DNA from: Pseudomonadota bacterium
Lineage (GTDB): Bacteria > Pseudomonadota > Gammaproteobacteria > Burkholderiales > Gallionellaceae
Assembly: GCA_021782365.1 (NCBI GenBank)
Contig: JAJXVB010000002.1
Location: 1-64,000, forward strand
Direction of reading: 5' to 3'
Length of the DNA: 64,000 nucleotides
Both the position numbers and the translations under genes were made by a program. A model generated the notes under the pieces. It had not been told where the DNA came from, did not search any database, and saw nothing but the letters and a program-made list of their open reading frames with translations. Each line of letters starts with the position of its first letter. Within the stretch, counting starts at the first letter, position 1. Positions 8,437 to 17,036 of this stretch are shown here, one piece after another.

Positions 8437-9195
8437 TTGTATAAACCAAATTTGAACAACGTCAGAGTCGTCCTGAGCCACACCACTCATCCGGGCAACA
8501 TCGGCGCGGCCGCGCGCGCGATGAAGACCATGGGGTTGAAGCATCTTTGCCTGATCAATCCGAGCCGTTTCCCCGATCCCCAGGCGACCGCGATGGCGAC
8601 CGGAGCCGACGATATTTTGCAGAATGCGGTTTTGTGCAGCACGATAGACGAGGCGTTGCAGGGGGTTGTGCTGACCGTTGGGATGACGGCAAGAATGCGC
8701 GACATCTCGAACGAAGTCGCATCCCCCTGGGATGCGATGCCGAAAGTGCTGCAGGAGGCGACTATGCATTCCGTGGCATTGCTTTTCGGCACCGAGATGT
8801 CGGGGCTCACCAACGAGGAGGCTAGCCGAGCCCAACTGCTTGTGAACATTCCGGCCAATCCGGAATTTTCATCCCTCAATCTCGCTTCTGCCGTGCAGGT
8901 GATTGCCTATGAGCTTGCTGCGGCAGCGCAGGTTTTTCAGCCGACGGCAAAAGCGCTGCAGCCGGCTACGCATGAGCAGGTGGAAGGATTGATGGAGCAC
9001 CTTGAGAAAACGCTATATGAGATCGGATTTTTCACGACACAGAATCCTGAAAGGATGATGCAGCGCCTGCGCAGGCTTTATGCAAGGGCGCGCCTGGAAC
9101 CTGACGAGATTAACATTCTGCGCGGCATATTGAGCCTGACAACCGAGTACAATGGCAGGCTGAAGGCACGTTATCAGCAGGAATATGATGTTTAA
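8437..9195 (+). CDS. trmJ: tRNA (cytidine/uridine-32-2'-O)-methyltransferase TrmJ
   Basis: A 252-residue SPOUT-class methyltransferase that methylates the 2'-OH of residue 32 in tRNA anticodon loops. Visible family features: [22 protein letters not shown] at the N-terminus (read in parts), [14 protein letters not shown] in the knot region and [15 protein letters not shown], which forms the SAM-binding trefoil knot; a helical C-terminal extension follows. The start is uncertain: TTG at 8437 or TTG at 8452, neither with a clear ribosome binding site. The 3' end overlaps the cysE start. The trmJ-cysE-iscR order is conserved in many betaproteobacteria. Confidence 0.93.
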   Translation: MYKPNLNNVRVVLSHTTHPGNIGAAARAMKTMGLKHLCLINPSRFPDPQATAMATGADDILQNAVLCSTIDEALQGVVLTVGMTARMRDISNEVASPWDAMPKVLQEATMHSVALLFGTEMSGLTNEEASRAQLLVNIPANPEFSSLNLASAVQVIAYELAAAAQVFQPTAKALQPATHEQVEGLMEHLEKTLYEIGFFTTQNPERMMQRLRRLYARARLEPDEINILRGILSLTTEYNGRLKARYQQEYDV

Positions 9196-9919
9196 GAATA
9201 TCAGGGAGGACATCGGCAGCGTATTTGCCCGCGATCCTGCGGCGCGCAACACCCTAGAGGTGCTGACCTGCTATCCGGGGCTGCATGCGCGGCTGATGCA
9301 TCGCATTGCAAATCGTCTCTGGCATGTCAGGCTGAAATGGCTGGCGCGATTTCTCTCTTATTTAACCAGAGGGCTCACGGGAATCGAGATACATCCCGGC
9401 GCGACCATAGGTAAGCGCTTCTTCATCGATCACGGCTTCGGCGTGGTCATCGGTGAGACGGCCGAGATCGGCGACGATGTGACTCTGTATCAGGGCGTGA
9501 CGCTGGGCGGCACTTCATGGAAGGCAGGCAAGCGCCATCCAACCTTGGGTGATGGCGTTGTTGTCGGCGCGGGTGCCAAGGTTCTGGGTCCTGTCGTGAT
9601 CGGGGCGGGTGCGAAAATCGGATCGAATGCGGTGGTGGTGAAGGATGTACCGGAGGGTGCGACGGCGGTGGGCATTCCTGCGCGGATACTCGATGAAGAG
9701 AGAAAAAAATCGAAGGGTTTCGATGCGTATGCGTTGGGCAATGACCAGAACGATCCGGTCGCCAAGGCGCTGCACGGGCTGATAGGTCATAGCGTGACAG
9801 TGGATCAGCGCATCGACTCCATCCTGCAACACCTCGAGAAGATGGGTGTAAACGTTCAGGAGGAGCGTGCAGCCGCCGACAAATTCGACCCTGGGCACTT
9901 GAATAAAATAGTTGATTAA
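9188..9919 (+). CDS. cysE: Serine O-acetyltransferase
   Basis: A 243-residue left-handed beta-helix acetyltransferase that makes O-acetylserine from serine and acetyl-CoA, feeding cysteine synthesis. It has the helical N-terminal domain (about 1-65) and hexapeptide repeats (about 66-170: [38 protein letters not shown]). The catalytic Asp-His pair lies in FIDHGFG. Two ATGs occur in tandem (9185 and 9188); the second gives MFKNIRED as in relatives and fits the AGGA spacing. It overlaps trmJ and directly precedes the isc operon, for which cysteine is the sulfur source. Confidence 0.94.
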   Translation: MFKNIREDIGSVFARDPAARNTLEVLTCYPGLHARLMHRIANRLWHVRLKWLARFLSYLTRGLTGIEIHPGATIGKRFFIDHGFGVVIGETAEIGDDVTLYQGVTLGGTSWKAGKRHPTLGDGVVVGAGAKVLGPVVIGAGAKIGSNAVVVKDVPEGATAVGIPARILDEERKKSKGFDAYALGNDQNDPVAKALHGLIGHSVTVDQRIDSILQHLEKMGVNVQEERAAADKFDPGHLNKIVD

Positions 9920-9940
9920 AAAATTCGGGTATTATACTAT
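9912..9940 (+). promoter_or_regulatory. Candidate isc operon promoter
   Basis: TTGATT (9912-9917, overlapping the cysE stop) and TACTAT (9935-9940) are 17 bases apart; TATACT (9933-9938) is an alternative -10 at spacing 15. The AT-rich stretch lies about 70 bases before iscR and is the only promoter-like sequence before the operon. An imperfect inverted repeat follows at 9951-9974. Confidence 0.5.
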
Positions 9941-9950
9941 TCATTGCGTC

Positions 9951-9974
9951 GACAGTCCGATTTGCTGGATTGTC
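9951..9974 (+). promoter_or_regulatory. Inverted repeat in the isc leader, possible IscR operator
   Basis: GACAGTCC (9951-9958) pairs with GGATTGTC (9967-9974) at seven of eight positions across an 8-base gap. It lies just downstream of the candidate isc promoter, a place where autorepression by IscR would be effective. It does not match the enterobacterial IscR type 1 consensus closely, so it may be a different operator or a leader hairpin. Confidence 0.35.
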
Positions 9975-10008
9975 AGCTTTGAACGTATTTAAAGGGGCTG
10001 GAAATAAC

Positions 10009-10467
10009 ATGAGACTGACTACCAAAGGTCGTTTTGCCGTGACGGCGATGGTCGATTTGGCGCTGCACGGCGGGCGTGGACCTGTCACGCTGGCTTCCAT
10101 CAGCGAACGCCAGAAGATATCCCTTTCCTATCTGGAGCAGCTGTTTGGCAAGTTGCGCCGGAACAATCTGGTGGAGAGTGTGCGAGGTCCGGGTGGCGGC
10201 TATTACCTGGCCAGAACGGCAGGCAAGATCAAGATCGCCGAGATCGTGGTCGCGGTGGATGAGCCGCTGGACACCACTCACTGTGCGGAAAAGGGGGATT
10301 GCAACGACGGCAAGCCATGTCTTACGCACAATCTTTGGATGTGTCTGAACGAAAAGATCTATGCCTATCTCGATTCGGTCAATCTGCAGCAGCTGGTGGA
10401 TGGCCAGGCCAGGCCGAGTTCCGGGATGACTGCGATATCGATGAACAAACAACAGGCGATCAGGTGA
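10009..10467 (+). CDS. iscR: Fe-S cluster-sensing Rrf2-family regulator IscR
   Basis: A 152-residue regulator with an N-terminal winged helix (MRLTTKGRFAVTAMVDLALH, helix-turn-helix about 25-60) and the [2Fe-2S] ligand set Cys92, Cys98, Cys104 and His107, at exactly the E. coli positions. Holo-IscR represses its own operon when cluster supply is sufficient. An in-frame upstream extension exists but ATG at 10009 matches all relatives and has AAAGGGG upstream. It is the first gene of an eight-gene isc operon and lies directly after cysE. Confidence 0.96.
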   Translation: MRLTTKGRFAVTAMVDLALHGGRGPVTLASISERQKISLSYLEQLFGKLRRNNLVESVRGPGGGYYLARTAGKIKIAEIVVAVDEPLDTTHCAEKGDCNDGKPCLTHNLWMCLNEKIYAYLDSVNLQQLVDGQARPSSGMTAISMNKQQAIR

Positions 10468-10497
10468 TCTGTACAATTATTGCATAGAGGATTGAAG

Positions 10498-11706
10498 ATG
10501 AAATTGCCGATTTACATGGATTATTCTGCGACGACGCCGGTCGATCCGCGCGTTGCGCAGAAAATGATACCTTATCTGACCGAGAAGTTCGGCAATCCGG
10601 CCAGCCGTTCCCATGCGTTCGGGTGGGAAGCGGATGAGGCGGTCGAGCTTGCCCGCGAGCAGGTGGCTGGGCTGGTCAATGCCGATCCCAAGGAGATCGT
10701 CTGGACATCCGGCGCGACAGAGTCGAACAACCTGGCGATCAAGGGTGCGGCGCATTTCTATCAGGGCAAGGGTAAACACATCGTCACGATGAAAATTGAA
10801 CACAAGGCTGTGCTCGATACCGTGCGCGAACTCGAGCGCGAGGGTTTTTCCGCGACTTATCTCGATCCCGAGCCAAACGGTCTTCTGGATATCGAGAAGT
10901 TCAAGGCAGCGCTGCAGCCTGACACGGTGCTGGTTTCCATCATGATGGTGAACAACGAGATCGGCGTGATCCAGGACATCGCGGCGATCGGCGAGATCTG
11001 CCGTGCGCGCGGCATCGTGTTTCATGTCGATGCGGCGCAGGCGACCGGCAAGGTCGAAATCGACCTGCAGAAACTCAAGGTGGATCTGATGTCGTTTTCG
11101 GCGCACAAAACCTATGGGCCCAAGGGAGTCGGCGCGCTTTATGTGAGGCGCAAACCGCGCGTCAGGCTGGAAGCGCAGATGCACGGTGGCGGCCACGAGC
11201 GCGGCATGCGTTCAGGCACTCTCGCAACCCACCAGATCGTCGGCATGGGCGAGGCATTTCGCATCGCGAAAGCCGAGATGGCCGCGGAGAACGAGCGCAT
11301 ACGCATGCTGCGAGATCGCCTGTTGAACGGGCTGATGGACATGGAAGAGGTGCATGTCAACGGAGACATGGAGCACCGCGTGCCGCACAACCTCAACTTG
11401 AGCTTCAACTATGTAGAGGGTGAATCGCTGATCATGGCGATCAAGGATGTGGCCGTATCCAGCGGTTCCGCCTGTACTTCGGCGAGCCTCGAGCCATCGT
11501 ATGTGCTGCGGTCTTTGGGGCGCAGCGATGAACTCGCGCACAGCTCGATACGTTTTACCGTGGGGCGTTTCACCACCGTCGAGGAGGTGGACTATGTGAT
11601 CTCGCTGATGAAGGGCAAGATCGACAAGCTGCGCGAATTGTCCCCGCTATGGGAGATGTACAAGGACGGCATCGATTTGAACACGGTGCAGTGGGCTGCA
11701 CATTGA
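10498..11706 (+). CDS. iscS: Cysteine desulfurase IscS
   Basis: A 402-residue PLP enzyme that takes sulfur from cysteine for Fe-S clusters, tRNA thiolation and other uses. Lys204 ([10 protein letters not shown]) binds PLP, and Cys326 in the mobile loop (SGSACTSAS) carries the persulfide. Start [19 protein letters not shown] is canonical and preceded by AGAGGA. It lies 30 bases after iscR. Downstream, before iscU, is a perfect 12-bp inverted repeat (11712-11764). Confidence 0.97.
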   Translation: MKLPIYMDYSATTPVDPRVAQKMIPYLTEKFGNPASRSHAFGWEADEAVELAREQVAGLVNADPKEIVWTSGATESNNLAIKGAAHFYQGKGKHIVTMKIEHKAVLDTVRELEREGFSATYLDPEPNGLLDIEKFKAALQPDTVLVSIMMVNNEIGVIQDIAAIGEICRARGIVFHVDAAQATGKVEIDLQKLKVDLMSFSAHKTYGPKGVGALYVRRKPRVRLEAQMHGGGHERGMRSGTLATHQIVGMGEAFRIAKAEMAAENERIRMLRDRLLNGLMDMEEVHVNGDMEHRVPHNLNLSFNYVEGESLIMAIKDVAVSSGSACTSASLEPSYVLRSLGRSDELAHSSIRFTVGRFTTVEEVDYVISLMKGKIDKLRELSPLWEMYKDGIDLNTVQWAAH

Positions 11707-11711
11707 CAACA

Positions 11712-11764
11712 GGATTGAGGATTTCAGAGTGAACCAGAACATGGTTTTATTCAATCCTCAATCC
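11712..11764 (+). repeat. Perfect 12-bp inverted repeat between iscS and iscU (CTCAATCC-type repeat)
   Basis: GGATTGAGGATT (11712-11723) is the exact reverse complement of AATCCTCAATCC (11753-11764), with 29 bases between; the right arm continues with a further partial copy (GCAATCC). The sequence is of the same type as the tracts at 18341-18376 (inside nrdJ) and 38650-38682 (end of mtnP). As RNA it would form a stable hairpin inside the isc message, where it could affect relative iscS and iscU expression. There is no T-run, so it is not a typical terminator. Confidence 0.7.
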
Positions 11765-11783
11765 GCAATCCAAGGAGTTTAAA

Positions 11784-12200
11784 ATGGCATACAGCGACAA
11801 ATTACTGGATCATTACGAGAATCCGCGCAATGTCGGATCGTTCGGCAAGGAAGACGAAGGGCTGGGAACCGGGATGGTGGGCGCCCCCGCCTGCGGCGAC
11901 GTGATGAAGTTGCAGATCAAGGTCGGCAAGGATGGCGTCATCGAGGATGCCAAATTCAAGACCTATGGATGCGGCTCTGCGATTGCATCGAGCTCGCTCG
12001 TGACCGAATGGGTCAAGGGCAAGACCCTGGATCAGGCTCTGGAAATCAGGAACACGCAGATCGCCGAGGAACTGGCGTTGCCGCCGGTGAAGATACACTG
12101 CTCGATACTGGCAGAAGATGCGATCAAGGCAGCGGTTGCGGATTACAAGGCCAAGCATGGCGGCAATGTCGAGACGGCAGCCTGCACGGGAAACTGCTAA
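11784..12200 (+). CDS. iscU: Fe-S cluster assembly scaffold IscU
   Basis: A 138-residue scaffold on which [2Fe-2S] clusters are built from IscS-derived sulfur. The three cluster Cys (37, 63, 106) are present, with the conserved Asp next to the first (PACGDVM), and the HscA-binding motif LPPVK is at 99-103. The usual length is about 128; the extra residues form a C-terminal tail (NVETAACTGNC). A strong AAGGAG precedes the ATG. Confidence 0.97.
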   Translation: MAYSDKLLDHYENPRNVGSFGKEDEGLGTGMVGAPACGDVMKLQIKVGKDGVIEDAKFKTYGCGSAIASSSLVTEWVKGKTLDQALEIRNTQIAEELALPPVKIHCSILAEDAIKAAVADYKAKHGGNVETAACTGNC

Positions 12201-12212
12201 CAGGAGGATGAG

Positions 12213-12536
12213 ATGAGCGTTACTCTGTCTGAATCTGCTGCAAAGCATGTGCAGAACTTCATCGCGAAGCGCGGCCGCGGCATCGGTCTGCGCATCGGCG
12301 TGCGCACCAGCGGTTGCTCCGGCATGGCCTACAAGCTCGAATTCGCCGATGCGGCTGATGAAGGCGATCTGGAGTTTGACAGTTTTGGCGTGAAGGTGCT
12401 GGTCGATCCCAAGAGCCTGCCCTATATCGACGGCATGGTGTTGGACTATACGCGGGAAGGACTGAACGAAGGATTCAAGTTCGACAATCCTAACGTGAAA
12501 AATGCCTGCGGCTGCGGAGAGAGTTTCCAGGTCTGA
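12213..12536 (+). CDS. iscA: Fe-S cluster assembly protein IscA
   Basis: A 107-residue A-type carrier with the invariant Cys35, Cys99 and Cys101 (SGCSG and ACGCGESF). It helps to transfer iron or clusters and to make [4Fe-4S] clusters. The gene sits 12 bases after iscU with GGAGG upstream, and its TGA overlaps the hscB ATG by one base. Confidence 0.96.
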   Translation: MSVTLSESAAKHVQNFIAKRGRGIGLRIGVRTSGCSGMAYKLEFADAADEGDLEFDSFGVKVLVDPKSLPYIDGMVLDYTREGLNEGFKFDNPNVKNACGCGESFQV

Positions 12537-13072
12537 TGCAAAGCTTCGACGCCGCAAAGAACCACTTCCAGCTGTTCGGCCTGGAGCCTTCTTTCAAGCT
12601 CGACTTAACAAGGCTTGAAGAGGCCTATCGCGCTTTGCAGGCTGAAGTGCATCCGGACAAGTCGGCGCACCTTGCAGATTCCGAGCAGCGACTAGCGATG
12701 CAGCGCTCGACGATCGTGAATGAAGCCTATCAGACGCTGAAGAGCCCGATCAGGCGAGCGAGATATCTGCTTATGCTAAATGGAGTCGATACCCAGGAGG
12801 AAACGAACACGGCGATGCCGGTCGATTTCCTGATGAGTCAGATGGAGTGGCGCGAGGCGGTAGGTGAAGCTGAGCAGAAGCGGGATGTTGCAGCGCTCGA
12901 TCGGCTCGAATCAGTCATGAAGCGGGATACGAGGCTGCTTGAAGAATTGCTCGCGGTTAAAATCGACGCAGACCGCGATTATGAAGGCGCCGCACTTCTG
13001 GTGCGCAAGCTGCGCTTCATGGAAAAACTCGCGGAAGAAATCGGTTCCGCTTATGACGAAATAGACAACTAG
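12536..13072 (+). CDS. hscB: Co-chaperone HscB (Hsc20)
   Basis: A 178-residue J-domain protein. The J-domain covers about residues 8-80 with HPD at 39-41, which triggers HscA ATPase; the C-terminal helical domain (about 90-175) binds IscU. It delivers IscU to HscA for cluster release. Length is close to that of E. coli HscB. The start overlaps the iscA stop, indicating translational coupling. Confidence 0.95.
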   Translation: MQSFDAAKNHFQLFGLEPSFKLDLTRLEEAYRALQAEVHPDKSAHLADSEQRLAMQRSTIVNEAYQTLKSPIRRARYLLMLNGVDTQEETNTAMPVDFLMSQMEWREAVGEAEQKRDVAALDRLESVMKRDTRLLEELLAVKIDADRDYEGAALLVRKLRFMEKLAEEIGSAYDEIDN

Positions 13073-13107
13073 CGCCTGTAGCGGTCAGCTATAAGCCCAA
13101 ACAATAA

Positions 13108-14979
13108 ATGGCCCTATTACAAATTTCAGAACCCGGTATGAGTACCGCGCCTCACCAGCATCGCCTGGCGGTGGGGATCGATCTTGGCACGACCAATTCC
13201 CTGGTCGCCTCTGTTCGCAACGGCATCAGCGTGGTGCTGAACGACGAGCATGGTCGTTCTATGTTGCCTTCTGTCGTGCGCTATTTCGCAGACGGCAGCA
13301 TCGTTGTGGGAGATGCGGCGCAGGCGCAGCAAAGCGAAGACCCGGCCAATACCATCGTATCCGTCAAGCGCTTCATGGGTAGGGGTTTGTCAGACGTGGG
13401 CGATATCAGCCAGCTTCCTTATCTCTTCGCGGCCGAAGGGGCGGGCATGGTGCAACTGCGCACCTCGGCGGGGACCAAGAGCCCGGTCGAAATATCTGCC
13501 GAAATACTCAAGGTGTTGAGGATACGCGCTGAGGCTTCCTTGGGCGGAGAACTGGTCGGCGCGGTGATCACCGTGCCGGCTTATTTTGACGATGCGCAGC
13601 GCCAGGCGACCAAGGATGCCGCGAAGCTTGCCGGCATCAATGTGTTGAGGCTCCTCAACGAGCCGACCGCTGCAGCGATTGCCTATGGGCTCGATAATGC
13701 ATCAGAAGGTGTCTATGCCGTGTACGATCTCGGAGGCGGCACATTCGACATTTCGATCTTGAGGCTTTCCCGAGGCGTGTTCGAAGTGCTTGCTGCAAAC
13801 GGCGATTCTGCGCTTGGTGGGGATGACTTCGATCAGCGCATCTATTGCTGGATACTGGAAAGGAATCAGCTCTCGGCGCTCGCCCCGAAGGACACAAGGC
13901 TTTTGTTGACTCAGGCAAGGGCGGCCAAGGAGCAGCTCACGGAGCATAGCGAAGCCCGCATCACCGCAGTCCTGTCCAATGGCGAGGTGATCGACAACGT
14001 GTTGACTCTGACCGAATTCGAAAGCATGTCGAAGAACCTGATTCAGCGCACTCTGCAGCCTTTGCGTCGTGCATTGCGGGATGCAAGGCTCGGCGTCGAA
14101 GACGTCAAGGGCGTGGTCATGGTGGGTGGCGCGACGCGCATGCCGCAAGTGCAGCGCGCGGTGGGCGAGTTCTTCGGCCAGACCCCGCTCACCAATCTCG
14201 ATCCTGACAAGGTGGTGGCCCTGGGTGCTGCGATACAGGCCAATCTTCTGGCGGGAAATCAGAGCGGGGGCGACTGGCTGCTGCTCGATGTGATTCCGCT
14301 GTCTCTGGGCCTTGAGACAGTCGGCGGACTGGTCGAGAAGATCATCCCCAGAAACAGCACGATCCCGACTGCGCGAGCGCAGGAATTCACCACCTACAAG
14401 GACGGTCAGACCGCGATGAGCTTGCACGTGGTCCAGGGCGAACGAGAGCTGGTGGCGGATTGCCGCTCGCTTGCGAAATTCGAATTGCGCGGGATTCCAC
14501 CGATGGTGGCGGGTGCTGCGCGCATACGCGTGACCTTTCAGGTCGATGCGGATGGTCTGCTCAATGTGATGGCGCGTGAGATGAGTTCAGGGATCGAGGC
14601 GGCGATTGAGGTCAAGCCTTCGTATGGGTTAAGCGATGCGGAGATCGCACGCATGCTCCAGGAATCCACAGAGCATGCCAAGGACGACATGCTGGCGCGC
14701 GCTTTGCTTGAGCAGAAGACGGAGGCAAACCAGCTTCTGGATGCGGTTGAACATGCGCTGATTCAGGATGGAGAACTGCTCGATGCGAGCCAGCGAGCGG
14801 ATATCGGAGCTCGGTTGAATGCGCTCAAGGAGACGCTGTCATCCAAGGATCATCTGGCGATCAAGCGCGCCATCGTTCTACTGAATGAAGCAACCGTGAA
14901 TTTTGCTCAGCTGCGCATGGACAAGAGCGTGAGGCAGGCTCTCGCGGGCAAGAATATATCCGAGCTGGAGGTCAAGTAA
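13108..14979 (+). CDS. hscA: Fe-S assembly chaperone HscA (Hsp70 family)
   Basis: A 623-residue Hsp70 specialised for IscU. The ATPase domain holds [54 protein letters not shown] and [11 protein letters not shown]; the substrate domain (about 390-500) binds LPPVK of IscU. The longest ATG reading starts [10 protein letters not shown]; a second in-frame ATG at 13138 gives [10 protein letters not shown] and neither can be excluded. The TAA overlaps the fdx ATG. Confidence 0.96.
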   Translation: MALLQISEPGMSTAPHQHRLAVGIDLGTTNSLVASVRNGISVVLNDEHGRSMLPSVVRYFADGSIVVGDAAQAQQSEDPANTIVSVKRFMGRGLSDVGDISQLPYLFAAEGAGMVQLRTSAGTKSPVEISAEILKVLRIRAEASLGGELVGAVITVPAYFDDAQRQATKDAAKLAGINVLRLLNEPTAAAIAYGLDNASEGVYAVYDLGGGTFDISILRLSRGVFEVLAANGDSALGGDDFDQRIYCWILERNQLSALAPKDTRLLLTQARAAKEQLTEHSEARITAVLSNGEVIDNVLTLTEFESMSKNLIQRTLQPLRRALRDARLGVEDVKGVVMVGGATRMPQVQRAVGEFFGQTPLTNLDPDKVVALGAAIQANLLAGNQSGGDWLLLDVIPLSLGLETVGGLVEKIIPRNSTIPTARAQEFTTYKDGQTAMSLHVVQGERELVADCRSLAKFELRGIPPMVAGAARIRVTFQVDADGLLNVMAREMSSGIEAAIEVKPSYGLSDAEIARMLQESTEHAKDDMLARALLEQKTEANQLLDAVEHALIQDGELLDASQRADIGARLNALKETLSSKDHLAIKRAIVLLNEATVNFAQLRMDKSVRQALAGKNISELEVK

Positions 14980-15314
14980 TGACACAAATCATCGTATTGC
15001 CGCATGAGGAGCTTTGTCCAAACGGCGCGCTCTTCAATGCAGATCCCGGAGTCTCCATCTGCGATGCGCTGTTGCAAAACGGCATCGAGATCGAACATGC
15101 CTGCGAGAAGTCCTGCGCCTGCACGACCTGCCATGTCATCCTGCGACAGGGGTTCGATTCGCTCACACCTGCCGAAGAGTTAGAGGATGATCTGCTGGAC
15201 AAGGCCTGGGGGCTTGAGCCCAGTTCCCGCCTTTCCTGTCAGGCGATCGTGGCAAATGCCGATCTGGTCGTCGAAATCCCCAAGTACACCATCAATATGG
15301 TCAAGGAGGGCTGA
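14979..15314 (+). CDS. fdx: ISC-type [2Fe-2S] ferredoxin
   Basis: A 111-residue adrenodoxin-like ferredoxin that supplies electrons for cluster assembly. Ligands Cys42, Cys48, Cys51 (HACEKSCACTTCHV) and Cys87 (RLSCQAIV) are in the expected spacing; Cys46 is the extra Cys typical of ISC ferredoxins. Its ATG overlaps the hscA stop, and iscX follows one base after its stop. Confidence 0.96.
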   Translation: MTQIIVLPHEELCPNGALFNADPGVSICDALLQNGIEIEHACEKSCACTTCHVILRQGFDSLTPAEELEDDLLDKAWGLEPSSRLSCQAIVANADLVVEIPKYTINMVKEG

Positions 15315-15315
15315 C

Positions 15316-15510
15316 ATGAAATGGATAGATGTGCGAGATATCGCAATCGCCCTGAGCGAAAAATATCCCGAAGTCGATCCGCGCACGGTGCGCTTCATCG
15401 ATCTGCACAACTGGGTGGTTGACCTCGAAGGGTTTGACGACGACCACAGCCGAGGCGGAGAGAAAGTGCTCGAAGCGATCCAGGCAAACTGGATAGACGA
15501 GGCGGACTAG
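15316..15510 (+). CDS. iscX: Fe-S assembly protein IscX (YfhJ)
   Basis: A 64-residue acidic protein starting MKWIDVRDIAIALSEKYP, characteristic of IscX. It binds IscS and iron and adjusts desulfurase activity. AAGGAGGG lies 7 bases before the ATG. It closes the isc operon; the next gene (dsbB) has its own -10 box at 15516-15521. Confidence 0.95.
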   Translation: MKWIDVRDIAIALSEKYPEVDPRTVRFIDLHNWVVDLEGFDDDHSRGGEKVLEAIQANWIDEAD

Positions 15511-15521
15511 CGCGCTATAAT
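15494..15521 (+). promoter_or_regulatory. Candidate dsbB promoter
   Basis: TATAAT at 15516-15521 lies 38 bases before the dsbB ATG. TAGACG at 15494-15499 resembles a -35 box at spacing 16 and lies within the end of iscX. This would separate dsbB expression from the isc operon. Confidence 0.5.
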
Positions 15522-15559
15522 GCGGCCTTTGCGTTTTACTTCGACGTAGAGGTCCTTAC

Positions 15560-16063
15560 ATGGCAAAACTCTGGAAGCGCATTCCCAACAGCTGGCTCTA
15601 TCTCGCTGGATTCCTGTTCACAAGCTCGCTCATCGGTTTTGCGCTGTATCTGCAGTATGTCAAACACGAAGACCCATGCCCGCTTTGCATGGTGCAGCGC
15701 GTTGTCTTCATCGCCATCCTGGTGATTTTCCTGATTGCCGCAACGCATCGTCCCAAGCGCACGGGAGAGCGAATCTATGCCGTGCTGATCGGCCTCTTCT
15801 CGATTCTGGGAATTGCCGTCGCCGGTCGCCACATCTGGATACAGCATCTCCCCAAGGATCAGGTCCCGGCCTGCGGCCCAGGGCTCGATTACATGCTTGA
15901 AACCATGCCGATGTCCAATGTTCTGAAATCGCTGATGCATGGTTCAGGAGAATGCGCGGAAAAGGGCTGGACCTTTTTGACGCTCAATATTCCTGAATGG
16001 TCTCTGCTTTGTTATTTGGCACTCGGTCTTTGGGGAGTGTTGATCGCAGCAAGGGGCAAATGA
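15560..16063 (+). CDS. dsbB: Disulfide bond formation protein DsbB
   Basis: A 167-residue inner-membrane protein with four hydrophobic helices that passes electrons from DsbA to quinone. Both redox Cys pairs are present: Cys40/Cys43 in CPLC and Cys105/Cys132 in the second periplasmic loop. The ATG has AGG upstream (AGAGGTCC). The 131 bases after it (16064-16194) contain no gene or clear signal that I can see. Confidence 0.95.
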   Translation: MAKLWKRIPNSWLYLAGFLFTSSLIGFALYLQYVKHEDPCPLCMVQRVVFIAILVIFLIAATHRPKRTGERIYAVLIGLFSILGIAVAGRHIWIQHLPKDQVPACGPGLDYMLETMPMSNVLKSLMHGSGECAEKGWTFLTLNIPEWSLLCYLALGLWGVLIAARGK

Positions 16064-16194
16064 TCGAATCCCGGTTCTGAATTAACTTCGTCAACGCTTG
16101 TCATAAGCCTGCCTGACCAATCCGATAGGCGTTAGTCATCCGATGCGCCGGATGCATACCTGGAGCATGAGAATTTGAACGGAAAGCGTTTTTG

Positions 16195-17016
16195 ATGGAC
16201 AGCGTGGAGCAGGATCAGGCAGCTTGGGAGCTCCCGGAAAAAGATCCATACATCGAATTCAAGATCAGGCGCAACACGCTGATCGCATTTATTGCATCGG
16301 TTCTGCTGCATCTCGTGCTGCTGTTCGCAGTGCTCCCGAAAAAGCCCCTGGAAACCGGCATCAACCTGCCGCCCAGACCTCTGAGCGTGAGGATAGTGAA
16401 CCTGCCAGCAAAGTCGCATATCATCGCGCTCAAGGAAGAGAAACCGAAGAAGGAAGCACCCAAGGTCAGGCAACCCAAGCCTAAGGTCATCGCAGTTGAA
16501 AAGAAGGAAGCGCCGCATCCTGTTTTCAAGGCGCCTGAGCCTGGCGCGCCTACCGATCTGATGTCATACGTCAAGGCCAAGAGGCAGCAAGCTCAGGAAC
16601 AGGAAGACGCAGCGGCCAGGGAAAATGCGGCTGCAAGGGGGCCGTCGGCCGATCAGATAAGGGATGCAATCATCAAGCGTAATCTGCAGCAGCATGGCAC
16701 CAACGGCATCTTCCAGATCAGATGGATTTCGGGAGATACCGGGGAATTCAGTTTCAGGGGCTGGAAGAACGATTACAGTAATTCCAGGCTGGAGTTGATC
16801 GACGTGAAGGCGGGCCCTGACGGCAATATCGATCTGGCGATCGTCAAGGCGATGATCAAGATCATCAGGCGCGAATACAAGGGCTATTTCAACTGGGAGT
16901 CGGAGCGACTGGGGCGCGTCGTCGTGCTTTCGGCCAAGCCTGAGGACAATGCCGGGTTAGAGGACTTCATGATGCAGGAATTTTTCAGCGGTCAGGGATA
17001 CTATCAGCGGCCCTGA
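16195..17016 (+). CDS. TonB-like membrane-anchored protein
   Basis: A 273-residue protein with TonB layout: short cytoplasmic N-terminus, one hydrophobic helix (about residues 27-46), a Lys/Pro/Glu-rich periplasmic linker (about 60-125, repeated KP and EK pairs), a coiled-coil stretch (about 135-160) and a folded C-terminus (about 170-260). No classic TonB C-terminal YP motif is seen, and no exbB/exbD lies nearby, so it is an orphan that may act as an alternative energy transducer or envelope tether. An in-frame TTG lies one codon upstream; ATG is preferred. It converges on nrdJ with 20 bases between stops. Confidence 0.6.
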   Translation: MDSVEQDQAAWELPEKDPYIEFKIRRNTLIAFIASVLLHLVLLFAVLPKKPLETGINLPPRPLSVRIVNLPAKSHIIALKEEKPKKEAPKVRQPKPKVIAVEKKEAPHPVFKAPEPGAPTDLMSYVKAKRQQAQEQEDAAARENAAARGPSADQIRDAIIKRNLQQHGTNGIFQIRWISGDTGEFSFRGWKNDYSNSRLELIDVKAGPDGNIDLAIVKAMIKIIRREYKGYFNWESERLGRVVVLSAKPEDNAGLEDFMMQEFFSGQGYYQRP

Positions 17017-17036
17017 TCATGAACCCCGACTGCTTT

